Of a stretch of 64,000 nucleotides of DNA, positions 17,829 to 25,649 are shown in pieces. The stretch's first letter is position 1; each line of letters opens with the position of its first letter. Position numbers and translations under genes: made by a program. This stretch comes from Gracilibacillus sp. YIM 98692 (GTDB lineage Bacteria; Bacillota; Bacilli; Bacillales; Amphibacillaceae). The DNA lies in the NCBI RefSeq assembly GCF_010993965.1, contig NZ_WIXM01000001.1:372001-436000 (forward strand). Direction: 5' to 3'. The notes below the pieces were generated by a model. The model worked only from the letters and a program-made list of their open reading frames with translations. It was not told the origin of the DNA and did no database searches.

Positions 17829-18712
17829 TAGAAATCAGCCACCTTTATGGGCGCTTTGGTATGAGTTGAGTGACTGTTTTTGGATAGATAAAATTCCGCT
17901 AGCAAGCGATCAACATCCTGAATGCTTTTAATCCCTTTGTTTTGCCAATCTTGCAAAGTACGCTCTACATACTTCCAGCTGCGTTTTTCTTGTTCCACCG
18001 CTTCTTGCATGGCTCTCATAATCACATCTTGAGTAAAATCACTTTCCCAGTCTGTGATTTTTTCAGAAATGTTCGGCGATATACGCGCTATGTGTTGATC
18101 AAAGTACTGGATGGGATTGAACTTGCGCATGCGCGTATTATTCTTATTATGTATTATTTCTTTACTCTCTTTTGCTTTCGTTTGGTTTCCTTTACTTTCC
18201 TTTCCTTTACTTTGTGAGTTTTTGTTGTCATCGTGTTGACATGATGTTGGCAAGGTATCGTCATTTATTTTTTCGGCAGTTGTGCCCTCTGTTGGCTTGT
18301 CATCTTTTTGGGGTTTTGGCTCTTCCGGTACCATTTCATCGATCAACAAGTAATCCTTTATGACTTCGACCTCTTTTCTCCTTTTCACAATTTCTTTATA
18401 GCGTTTCTGAATCCCCCTGGATGTCAGGATACTGAATTTTTCATACATAACGCGATCCAAAATACCATGCTCCATGCATTCCTCGACCACTTTTTCCACA
18501 AAATCGGTATTCGTTCTCGCTTCATCCGCAAACAATAGCTGCTCTTTCATTGTCCACCTGCACCAGTAACCGTGTGAATAAATTTTCTGCATTAATTTAA
18601 TCGCTACAGCAAATCCTCCAAATCCAAATTGGATCTCCACTAACTTGAAGTTATCATCTAAATGCACATTCAACGGGAAATAATCGACACCTTGCTTTGT
18701 AGGTCTAGCCAT
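17828..18712 (-). CDS. DnaD-like phage replication initiation protein (Lin1244-type N-domain)
   Basis: A 294-residue protein. Residues 1-100 form the winged-helix domain typical of Lin1244/Lin1753-like proteins (VDYFPLNVHLDD, GFAVAIKLMQKIYSHGYW). A low-complexity linker rich in Ser, Lys and Glu spans about 125-200. A DnaD-type C-domain follows (WKYVERTLQDWQNKGIKS). The ATG at 18712 has GGAGG upstream. The same reading frame stays open up to 19060 only because it runs through the tRNA remnant, so the longer start is rejected. It would recruit the helicase to the phage origin. Confidence 0.82.
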   Translation of the reverse strand: MARPTKQGVDYFPLNVHLDDNFKLVEIQFGFGGFAVAIKLMQKIYSHGYWCRWTMKEQLLFADEARTNTDFVEKVVEECMEHGILDRVMYEKFSILTSRGIQKRYKEIVKRRKEVEVIKDYLLIDEMVPEEPKPQKDDKPTEGTTAEKINDDTLPTSCQHDDNKNSQSKGKESKGNQTKAKESKEIIHNKNNTRMRKFNPIQYFDQHIARISPNISEKITDWESDFTQDVIMRAMQEAVEQEKRSWKYVERTLQDWQNKGIKSIQDVDRLLAEFYLSKNSHSTHTKAPIKVADF

Positions 18713-18811
18713 GTGAGACAACCTCCTTTTGATTTTGAAGAGAAATTTTCTTCTCGCAACTATAATCTGAGTTTTTTGGGAGGTGGTGCCTAGCGGATTT
18801 TGTCGAATAGG

Positions 18812-18845
18812 AAAAGCCGTTTCCTTTTTTGGAGGAAACGGCTTT
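18812..18845 (-). terminator. Strong hairpin upstream of the DnaD-like gene
   Basis: AAAGCCGTTTCC and GGAAACGGCTTT form a perfect 12-bp stem (18813-18824 with 18833-18844, one more A on the left). Neither side has a long T-run, so it could be a terminator of upstream transcription or an mRNA 5'-end structure. Confidence 0.5.
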
Positions 18846-18921
18846 ATGTTGGTGAGTTTGATGTGATTTTTTCGTTGATTTGATAGGCGAAAGGTTTTGT
18901 ATATTCTAATATGAGACACGT

Positions 18922-19006
18922 TGGTACTGGTGATCAAGAGCGAACCGACATTCCTAGTGAAACACGATTTTGAGTCGTGCGCATCTGCCAATTCCGCCAC
19001 AACCGT
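18922..19006 (-). pseudogene. Decayed tRNA-Leu (anticodon CAA)
   Basis: On the minus strand are a tRNA-Leu D-arm (GGCGGAATTGGCAGA), a perfect anticodon stem-loop CACGA-CTCAAAA-TCGTG with anticodon CAA, a short variable arm and a 3' end ACCA. The T-stem has mostly G-U pairs, the loop lacks the invariant A58, and the acceptor stem has two mismatches. It therefore looks like a degenerated or phage-borne tRNA. tRNA-Leu genes are common integration sites, and this one borders the phage replication remnant. Confidence 0.55.
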
Positions 19007-19132
19007 TGATGTACCAATATCATTAAAAATAATATCAATGCCTATTTTGTTAATGTCCATACGATTAATATATACCTTTAGTTTAGTATACTTGTGTTTA
19101 TCAGAAACTTCAATACATTAAAATGAAGATAC

Positions 19133-20899
19133 TTAATCAGTGTATCTAAAGCCAAAAAACCTATCTTGATCATTATTACCTCTTTTGAGTTTTGCAACAA
19201 TTGAGCCATCTTTATCAAATTGCTTGATTGTCTCCTTTTCCAACTCATCAACGTTTATTGTTATAAAATATTGGCCTTTCCTAATAAACTCCAACTCTGA
19301 TTGGACATATTCGAGCAATCTTTTTTTAGCGTGTCTATCAGGCTTAGAGTAAGAACCATCATGAATAAGAAATGGAATGTTACCTTCACCATTTTTTAGA
19401 CCAAATAAAAACCAAGTTAGATCGAACATATTAATCTTCATGTACAACCTACCATGTGATTTTTCATCATCTATCTTACAGCTAATTTCGATTCTTCCTG
19501 TTACGTTATTTATATTTGTTTTATTATTCAGTTCAAAGTCAAGCAAACCTGTTTCGTTGTAAGCTACACTAACTAAATGATTAAAGAAGTTTTCAATATG
19601 CTCTATCTTCTCAAGGTAATTGTTGTATATATCTTGTTTTAGATCGATAAGTCTTAGTATATCTCTTTTCTTTTTGTTAATATCAGAACTTACCTCTGTT
19701 TTTTCTTGATATAGATTAATCTTCACTCTAATATCGGCAAGTTCTTCAAATTTCTCGTTCTTTTCTTCATTTATTCTAGAAATATCTGAAACTATATCAG
19801 TATTGATAAATGCAAGAGACTTTCTAGATAGAGAACTACCAATTTTATTTAGTTTTTTTGTTTCTTCATTAATCTGGTAATTAATATCGTCAATCTTACG
19901 TTTAAAATATTCTCCTCTATTTTCAATCATATAATCGTAAAAAGTTTGAATTTGCGAATGGTTCTTTTTTATTTTATCAGGGAAATATCCAATTAGTTGT
20001 TCATAAAAGGGTTCTATATCATTTAAACTTTTTATTTCTTCAACTTTTTCTTCAAGGTCTATTATGTTCCTCTGATACTGCTTTTTAATATGTTCAAGTT
20101 TAAAAATTGTGTTTTGTAAATTATTATACTCTTCTTTTGATTTACTATAATCACTTGCATCATCTTTCAGTTTTTCTTTTAAGCTTGCATTTAAAAGTAC
20201 TTCATCTAACTTCTGAATCTCTTGTTTAATTTTATCCTCTTTTAATTTTAAATCTCCGATTTCTTGCTTTAAGGAATTAATAATGCCTAATTTTTTATTA
20301 AGTTCCTTCTGCTCTTTTTTTATTTTCGCAATATCAAATTCAAAATTATGGGGTAAACCAAATAAATAAGCAAAGTAAGATGCTTCATTAGCAGCATTTC
20401 TATTAGGTAAATTAATATCTACAAACCCTTTTTTTTCATCCCTTATTATGTATTCTCTCAATGCAGAAAAAGCTGGTGTATCTTCTGTATTCTGTTCGCC
20501 AAATAGATTATTGATATATTCCTTATATTCCTGTTGGGTTTCTTTTACTACCCATTCACCTAAATTAAAACTTATTTTGTCAGAATATAGAACGAAACCT
20601 TTTTCGGGTGAATTTATCAATCTACCTAAAAAAATGTTCTTATCATTGTTTTTAACTTCAAGTATTAATAATATGTCTTTCTCTGATAAACTTTTTTTAC
20701 CTTTAAAGTCCTTCGGGCAAGAACCACCTAATAAGTATGTTATAGATTCAATCATAGTTGTTTTACCTACGCCATTTGTCTCTTGCCCTTTTTCCTTTCT
20801 TTCGCCCATAAGTATATTTAAGCCATACTCATTGAACTCATATTCTTTTAATATACTCTTCTCGCTAAAGCTATAAATTAGCAAATTCCTAAGTATCAT
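19133..20899 (-). CDS. ABC-3C-like system ATPase (SMC/RecN-like, DUF2326 type)
   Basis: A 588-residue P-loop protein with an SMC-like layout. Walker A NGVGKTT is at residues 42-48. A long coiled-coil-prone Lys/Glu region spans about 185-430. A C-terminal half carries the Walker B-like segment IPFLIHDGS near 490, as in DUF2326 ATPases. It overlaps the middle-component gene by 11 bp. In ABC-3C systems such ATPases are thought to sense invading nucleic acid and control an effector, here the metallophosphoesterase encoded first in the operon. Family naming is from memory of motifs and gene order. Confidence 0.8.
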   Translation of the reverse strand: MILRNLLIYSFSEKSILKEYEFNEYGLNILMGERKEKGQETNGVGKTTMIESITYLLGGSCPKDFKGKKSLSEKDILLILEVKNNDKNIFLGRLINSPEKGFVLYSDKISFNLGEWVVKETQQEYKEYINNLFGEQNTEDTPAFSALREYIIRDEKKGFVDINLPNRNAANEASYFAYLFGLPHNFEFDIAKIKKEQKELNKKLGIINSLKQEIGDLKLKEDKIKQEIQKLDEVLLNASLKEKLKDDASDYSKSKEEYNNLQNTIFKLEHIKKQYQRNIIDLEEKVEEIKSLNDIEPFYEQLIGYFPDKIKKNHSQIQTFYDYMIENRGEYFKRKIDDINYQINEETKKLNKIGSSLSRKSLAFINTDIVSDISRINEEKNEKFEELADIRVKINLYQEKTEVSSDINKKKRDILRLIDLKQDIYNNYLEKIEHIENFFNHLVSVAYNETGLLDFELNNKTNINNVTGRIEISCKIDDEKSHGRLYMKINMFDLTWFLFGLKNGEGNIPFLIHDGSYSKPDRHAKKRLLEYVQSELEFIRKGQYFITINVDELEKETIKQFDKDGSIVAKLKRGNNDQDRFFGFRYTD

Positions 20900-21140
20900 T
20901 ATCTATCCTCTTCACTAGATTATTTTTTAAAGAAATTAAATCAAATGAGAAAAGAAATGTTAGCGATAGATATAATATCCTTTCTACATTTAGATTTAAT
21001 GTTATTCCTTGATCTTTCGAAAAGCGCTCAAATAATTCATCAATATGCATTTCATTCTTCAATAGTTCAAATAACTTTTTCGAAGTAAAAATTACATTTT
21101 CTTCCACAGGCTGATTTTTATTTATTAAGAAAAAATCCAT
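20889..21140 (-). CDS. ABC-3C-like middle component (small helical protein)
   Basis: An 83-residue protein, mostly helical with no catalytic motif. It is squeezed between the phosphoesterase stop (its start codon follows directly at 21140) and the ATPase start (11-bp overlap). Its size, position and pattern (IDELFERFSKDQGI..., then a hydrophobic helix LYLSLTFLFSFDLI) fit the small middle components that bridge ATPase and effector in ABC-3C systems. Nothing else in the sequence gives a function, so the call rests on context. Confidence 0.7.
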   Translation of the reverse strand: MDFFLINKNQPVEENVIFTSKKLFELLKNEMHIDELFERFSKDQGITLNLNVERILYLSLTFLFSFDLISLKNNLVKRIDNDT

Positions 21141-22589
21141 TTATTTAGAGACTCCCTCTGCTCTTTTATCCTCGTTATAGATATTACACTCATAGATACT
21201 CCAAAATATAAGTACACTAATATACATGTCTAATCTATCAGTACTATAATGAATTTTATCTTCATATTTTTCTACTAACTTTCTTTTCATATGCTTAAAA
21301 ATCAAATCACCATTCTCATGTTCATCTAAAATATCCATATACTCCGATATTATTCGATGTGGCACAAATAATCTTTTCTCTAAAGGTACATATGCTGAAG
21401 ATTTCAAGATCATGTTTACTACATTAAATAAACCTGAGTACATATCGTACTGAATCTTTAAAGTAGGTGAGCAAACCATGTTACGAAACTTTACCTCTAC
21501 GTCTTTAGGTATTAAGTTCTCTTTTATTTCTTCATCTTTTTGTATTACTTCATAAAAATCGATAAGAAATTCCTTAAATTCATCTTCATCAACATTATTA
21601 GAATCTTCCCTAATATCACCTTGTTCTAACTTTGGTGATTCATCTTTTTTTTTAAAACGTTCAATTACACAAGAATATGTGCCATTTACAGTCTCTCTAC
21701 CAATAGTATTATTTACATGCCAAAACTCATCGTCCTTATTCCAAGAATGATAAGTAACTTCTCCAGTTCCATCTTCTTTGTTTACTTTTCCAGTTAAAAA
21801 TGTAGCTTTAGCGTATCCATCAACTACATTACCACCAGCAGTAAACATATAAGTATTGTTATAATTGTTTATTTCTTGGTGATAAGACGGTTTGTGCACA
21901 TGACCATTCAGATAGAAATCAATATTATTATCAGAGAATCTATTCAATAAGCTTCTTTTCTCACCTTCATGAATACAATTTATAGTGTGATGGCCTATAG
22001 CAAAGTTAATAACACTTTTATTGTCTGATAATTCCCTCAGTGCTTCTTGAAGTTTCCTTAATCCAACTAAGATACTTCCTTCGACGTTATTTCCACCAGA
22101 AATCAAACATGTGTTAATATGAATAATATTATAGCCTTCTCTCTCCACCACAAAATGCAAATTCTCCTCAGGGTGCTTTCTTCCTAGAAATTTCTCATAA
22201 AACTCGAAGTATTTTTTTTGACCCTTAAATAATACCTCATAAGACTCTTCATCTAATGAATTTAGCTCATCTTTTGGATTAGGAGAAGAAAGTATATCAT
22301 TCACTAACCGCTCCATCATCTTTAATCTCTTTACGTCGTGATTTCCAGGAACAATAAACACATTTTCTTTCGATACCTTTAGAGCTTGTATAATTTCTTC
22401 TAAGAAGTCATAAATTTTCGTACCATAGTTGGATCCTTTATGAGTTATATCACCTGTAATAAATACAACATCAAATTCACCTTGAATATCTTCAGTTAAG
22501 TATTTAATCATTGCTCCTCTCATAATCTCTGTATCATAATTATCATATATAAGATGTAGATCTGATAAATGTATCCAATTTAAGCTCAT
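21141..22589 (-). CDS. ABC-3C-like effector: calcineurin-type metallophosphoesterase
   Basis: A 482-residue protein. Residues 1-260 hold all the metal-binding motifs of calcineurin-like phosphoesterases: DLH (10-12), GD (46-47), GNHD (82-85), GHH (199-201) and GHVH (229-232). After a hydrophilic linker (about 310-345) comes a C-terminal helical domain of about 135 residues, which matches the idea of an ABC-3C C-terminal domain that contacts the ATPase complex. It is the first gene of the operon with its own promoter. Cleavage of DNA, RNA or a nucleotide signal are all possible. Confidence 0.85.
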   Translation of the reverse strand: MSLNWIHLSDLHLIYDNYDTEIMRGAMIKYLTEDIQGEFDVVFITGDITHKGSNYGTKIYDFLEEIIQALKVSKENVFIVPGNHDVKRLKMMERLVNDILSSPNPKDELNSLDEESYEVLFKGQKKYFEFYEKFLGRKHPEENLHFVVEREGYNIIHINTCLISGGNNVEGSILVGLRKLQEALRELSDNKSVINFAIGHHTINCIHEGEKRSLLNRFSDNNIDFYLNGHVHKPSYHQEINNYNNTYMFTAGGNVVDGYAKATFLTGKVNKEDGTGEVTYHSWNKDDEFWHVNNTIGRETVNGTYSCVIERFKKKDESPKLEQGDIREDSNNVDEDEFKEFLIDFYEVIQKDEEIKENLIPKDVEVKFRNMVCSPTLKIQYDMYSGLFNVVNMILKSSAYVPLEKRLFVPHRIISEYMDILDEHENGDLIFKHMKRKLVEKYEDKIHYSTDRLDMYISVLIFWSIYECNIYNEDKRAEGVSK

Positions 22590-22622
22590 GTTTTACCCTC
22601 ATTTATGTATTGTTATACTATC

Positions 22623-22651
22623 ATTATATAGTAGGAATAATTACCAGTAAA
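22623..22651 (-). promoter_or_regulatory. Sigma-A-type promoter of the ABC-3C-like operon
   Basis: On the minus strand, -35 TTTACT (22651-22646) and -10 TATAAT (22628-22623) are 17 bp apart. GAGGG precedes the ATG at 22589. A direct repeat TTTACT(A/G)GT overlaps the -35 region and could be an operator. Confidence 0.6.
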
Positions 22652-22905
22652 CACTAGTAAACTGTATCCATATTACTATAGAAATAACCTTCACCTCACC
22701 AATTTTAAGTAACTTTTAATATCGCAGGACATATATCGCCCCATACACAGTAGTATACAGGACATATACTGCACTATAAAAAACTCTTAAAACCATTGAT
22801 ATATCAACGTTTCTAGTGGATATAGAGTCGTTTACTTTCTTAATCTTTGTCTAATATCTCGATTCTACAAAGTAACAAACATATAGGGTCGCTCTGAAAA
22901 TAGTC

Positions 22906-23041
22906 TAATCATTTATTGCTCTAATTCTACATATTCAAGAAATATTATGGAGAATAAATGATTAAATCACTCTTCTTCATTAGCGTAAACGCTCTTAAGT
23001 ATTAAGAACTTTGATAATGAAGAAAAGTGATTGCTTTAATC
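22906..23041. repeat. Cluster of nested inverted repeats
   Basis: TAATCATTTATT (22906-22917) is the exact reverse complement of 22953-22964. Overlapping this, 22960-22982 pairs with 23015-23041 over about 22 bp with a four-base bulge. Inside are two small palindromes, AGCGTAAACGCT (22982-22993) and CTTAAGTATTAAG (22994-23006). The rest of the 22590-23113 gap has no gene; near 22730-22790 there is a repeated AGGACATATA word. It could be a miniature inverted-repeat element or a structured RNA. Confidence 0.6.
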
Positions 23042-23113
23042 TATGTAAATTGCATCAGCAAAGAATAATATTACTATGTTAATCAGCAAGCTTTTGTTGT
23101 CTTTTAAGCTCCT

Positions 23114-23317
23114 TCATTTAATGGTGCCTGTGGTCAATACCCCATTTTTTACATTCATAGCAACATTAGATGGCGAACCACCAAAAAACTTTCTATATGA
23201 ACTACATTCATGATTATCACTATAGTCGTCCGATATCATATCGACAAGAAGTTCTCCTACAGTTAAGATATCCGTGAGTTTGTTTTGAAACTCTATTTTA
23301 TCATCAAGTTTAAACAT
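23114..23317 (-). pseudogene. Truncated PfkB-type sugar kinase (fructokinase-like)
   Basis: Only about 55 N-terminal residues of a ribokinase-family kinase remain: ILTVGELLVDMI, then YRKFFGGSPSNVAMNV, the substrate-binding GG motif. A proper ribosome site and ATG are at 23317. The frame then enters the 27-bp dispersed repeat and stops. A full kinase is about 310-320 residues, so the ATP-binding half is lost. It lies downstream of the maltose operon and was probably its last gene. Confidence 0.75.
23116..23142 (+). repeat. 27-bp dispersed repeat with GGTGCCTGT core, copy 1
   Basis: The 27 bases are identical to 50638-50664 in the same orientation. Related shorter versions are at 48703-48716, 54637-54655 and 54925-54940. 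This copy forms the broken end of the truncated kinase gene. Confidence 0.8.
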
Positions 23318-23384
23318 TTTATTTCCTCCAAAACATAATTCGCATCCTTTATCTATGCGGATATGATGCTAGAATGCTTTTTAT

Positions 23385-23423
23385 ACAGAAAAAGACAAGA
23401 GTTAGTCCCCTTGCCTTTTCTGT
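23385..23423 (-). terminator. Terminator after the maltose operon
   Basis: ACAGAAAAAG-A-CAAG pairs with CTTG-C-CTTTTCTGT around a short loop. On the minus strand it lies about 40 bp after the malG-type stop. Confidence 0.65.
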
Positions 23424-23465
23424 ACCTTAACATTTTTACATAATAGGATTTTTCTTTTTACAATA

Positions 23466-24308
23466 CTATCCTTTCGTAGCACCAGATGTTAGTCCTGATA
23501 TTAGGTATCGTTGCAAAAATAAAAAGACAGCTGCAATTGGTATAGCAATTAGCACTGCTCCAGCTGCAAAACGAGTAAAGTTATTACCAAATTGTTCATT
23601 GATAAAATTAAACAGTCCCAAGGCTAACGTGTAGTTTTCTGGACTTCGTAAAATAATACTCGGAAGGATAAAATCCATAAATGGAGTCATAAAGTTGAAC
23701 AGTGCAACTACTGCCAAGATCGGTTTTGCTAACGGCAGCATAATTGTAAAGAAAATCCTTAAGTGTCCAGCACCATCAATTTTGGCCGATTCATCTAATT
23801 CTTTAGGGATTGTGTCGAAATAGCCTTTTACCAAGAAAACATTCATCGGAATTGCCCCCCCTATATAAATTAGAATCAAACCAGTTAACGTATCTAGCAA
23901 ATTTACCATGTTTAAAAGAATGTATAAAGCAACCATCGCCATTAAAACTGGAAATGTTTGTAATAGCAAGAAGGTGTATATACCATTTTTTTTACCTATA
24001 AAATGATACCTTGAAAAGGCATATGCAATAAGGGAGACAAAAACTACAGCACTAAAAGATGTGATCGTTGCAACAATAAGTGTATTTTTGTACCAGAGTA
24101 AATAATCACTAGCAGGGTCAAAGAAGAGCCACTTATAATGAACGAATGAAAAGTTATCTGGTATCATAGATGAACCATATAAACTTGTTCCTGGATTTAA
24201 GGATAAACCGATTGTCCATAGTAATGGATATAAGATCGCTACAATAACGGCTCCGATAAATGCATACATTCCTATTACTTGAAGATTGCTCTTGGTTTTT
24301 CTAGTCAT
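23466..24308 (-). CDS. malG: Maltose/maltodextrin ABC transporter permease, MalG-like
   Basis: A 280-residue permease with six predicted membrane helices and the cytoplasmic EAA loop near residue 180 (PKELDESAKIDGAGHLRIFFTI in part). It starts immediately after the MalF-like stop. The family (binding-protein-dependent inner-membrane component, MalG/YtcP type) and operon position after MalE and MalF support uptake of maltose or maltodextrins. No ATPase gene is present. In Bacillaceae these importers usually share a general MsmX ATPase encoded elsewhere; I infer the same here. Confidence 0.9.
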   Translation of the reverse strand: MTRKTKSNLQVIGMYAFIGAVIVAILYPLLWTIGLSLNPGTSLYGSSMIPDNFSFVHYKWLFFDPASDYLLWYKNTLIVATITSFSAVVFVSLIAYAFSRYHFIGKKNGIYTFLLLQTFPVLMAMVALYILLNMVNLLDTLTGLILIYIGGAIPMNVFLVKGYFDTIPKELDESAKIDGAGHLRIFFTIMLPLAKPILAVVALFNFMTPFMDFILPSIILRSPENYTLALGLFNFINEQFGNNFTRFAAGAVLIAIPIAAVFLFLQRYLISGLTSGATKG

Positions 24309-25577
24309 TTACATTTCCCCCTTAAAGGAACTTGTGCGTCGGAATTGAAAGAATGCAAAGGTAGCAATAATTAAACCGATGATGATTGAAATCGCAGCAG
24401 CCATATTGTAGTTTTGGGTTTCAAATGTTAAGTTGTAAACCCATGAAATTAAAATATCTGTACCACCAGCGTTTTGTCCTCTAACAGCTGGTCCACCTTG
24501 ATTAAAGAGGTAAATTATATTAAAGTTATTAAAATTACCAGCATACTGCATGATTAATATTGGAGCTGTTGCAAACATCACATGAGGAAAAGTGATTTTT
24601 TTAAACTTTTGCCAACTAGTGGCTCCATCCATATCCGCTGCTTCATACATATCGCTAGAAATACTTTGTAATATCCCAGTAAAGATAGCAAATACGAAAG
24701 GAAAACCTAACCAAACTTGAATACCTATAATGGCGACTTTAGCCCAAAATGGATCAGTCATCCAAGGGAGTGCTTGGTCGAAAAGCGGTATTAAAATATC
24801 GCGATTTATTGCACCGAAATCATTATTAAACAGTGCTGCAAAGATTAAAATAGTTACGAATCCCGGAACAGCCCATGGTAAAATCAATAGAGTTCTTAGA
24901 AGTTTTTTAAACTTAATTCTTGAATCATTAACAAAAATAGCTAGAATCAAAGCTAATGCTATCTGTAATGTTGTAGCTACTAGAGTCCAAATAATTGTCC
25001 ACGAGAATACACTCGCAAATGTACTACGCCATATTGGAACTGTTGCTAATGAAGTAAAGTTATCAAATCCTACCCAATTCAATAAATTCCTCGGTGGAGA
25101 ATTATATAAGTTGTAGTCCGTAAAAGCTAAAAACACCATAAATAGTAATGGAAATACGACAACAAATATTAATAAGAATAGTCCAGGGCCTACGAGTATA
25201 TAAGGAAAACCCTTATCCCAACCATCTTTAAAACTTCCTTTTAAGCTATTCAGAATAATACCTTTTTGAAGTTTTTGAGCATCTTTAAATGCATCTTTCA
25301 AGTTCAATATATAGAAAGTTAATGCAATAGTCGTGATTATAAGCGAAATGATTCCTTGAGCAAGCAAAACTCGAGAATCATCTAATTTAGGAATTTCACC
25401 AAGTGTAAAGAGACCCCAATACCCTATATTTAAAAATTGATAAAATAACGTTATAAACGAAATGAACAATAAAAAAAAGATTGTTCCTTTCAAAAAGCGA
25501 CGGTTATACATCTGTCCAAATCCAGGAATAACTGACAATAAAGCTGCCACCTTTGGATTTTTTCGTTGGTGTATCAT
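24309..25577 (-). CDS. malF: Maltose/maltodextrin ABC transporter permease, MalF-like
   Basis: A 422-residue permease. The N-terminal extension has two to three extra hydrophobic helices (TIFFLLFISFITLFYQF and ISLIITTIALTFYI). The core permease follows, with the EAA loop near 335 (YEAADMDGATSWQKFKKI). MalF proteins of Bacillaceae have this extra N-terminal part. Its stop touches the MalG-like ATG. It pairs with the MalG-like protein to make the membrane channel for maltodextrins delivered by the adjacent binding protein. Confidence 0.9.
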   Translation of the reverse strand: MIHQRKNPKVAALLSVIPGFGQMYNRRFLKGTIFFLLFISFITLFYQFLNIGYWGLFTLGEIPKLDDSRVLLAQGIISLIITTIALTFYILNLKDAFKDAQKLQKGIILNSLKGSFKDGWDKGFPYILVGPGLFLLIFVVVFPLLFMVFLAFTDYNLYNSPPRNLLNWVGFDNFTSLATVPIWRSTFASVFSWTIIWTLVATTLQIALALILAIFVNDSRIKFKKLLRTLLILPWAVPGFVTILIFAALFNNDFGAINRDILIPLFDQALPWMTDPFWAKVAIIGIQVWLGFPFVFAIFTGILQSISSDMYEAADMDGATSWQKFKKITFPHVMFATAPILIMQYAGNFNNFNIIYLFNQGGPAVRGQNAGGTDILISWVYNLTFETQNYNMAAAISIIIGLIIATFAFFQFRRTSSFKGEM

Positions 25578-25606
25578 ATAGTTGCACCTGCCTTTACAAT
25601 CTATGT

Positions 25607-25632
25607 GGAAGAATGTGCTAACACATTCTTCC
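25607..25632 (-). promoter_or_regulatory. Inverted repeat between malE and malF
   Basis: GGAAGAATGTG (25607-25617) and CACATTCTTCC (25622-25632) form a perfect 11-bp stem with a four-base loop, in the 72-bp gap after the binding-protein stop. There is no long T-run. It probably acts as a partial terminator or stabiliser so that MalE is made in excess. Confidence 0.65.
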
Positions 25633-25649
25633 GGTTTTGATTCTGAATA

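Noticed and set aside
13886-18712. Complete prophage
   Set aside because: Only replication-type genes are present. No integrase, terminase, capsid, tail or lysis genes are found, so it is a remnant.
18713-19060. N-terminal extension of the DnaD-like protein by 116 codons
   Set aside because: The open frame runs through the tRNA-Leu remnant and the hairpin at 18812-18845. The ATG at 18712 has a proper GGAGG and starts the usual family sequence.
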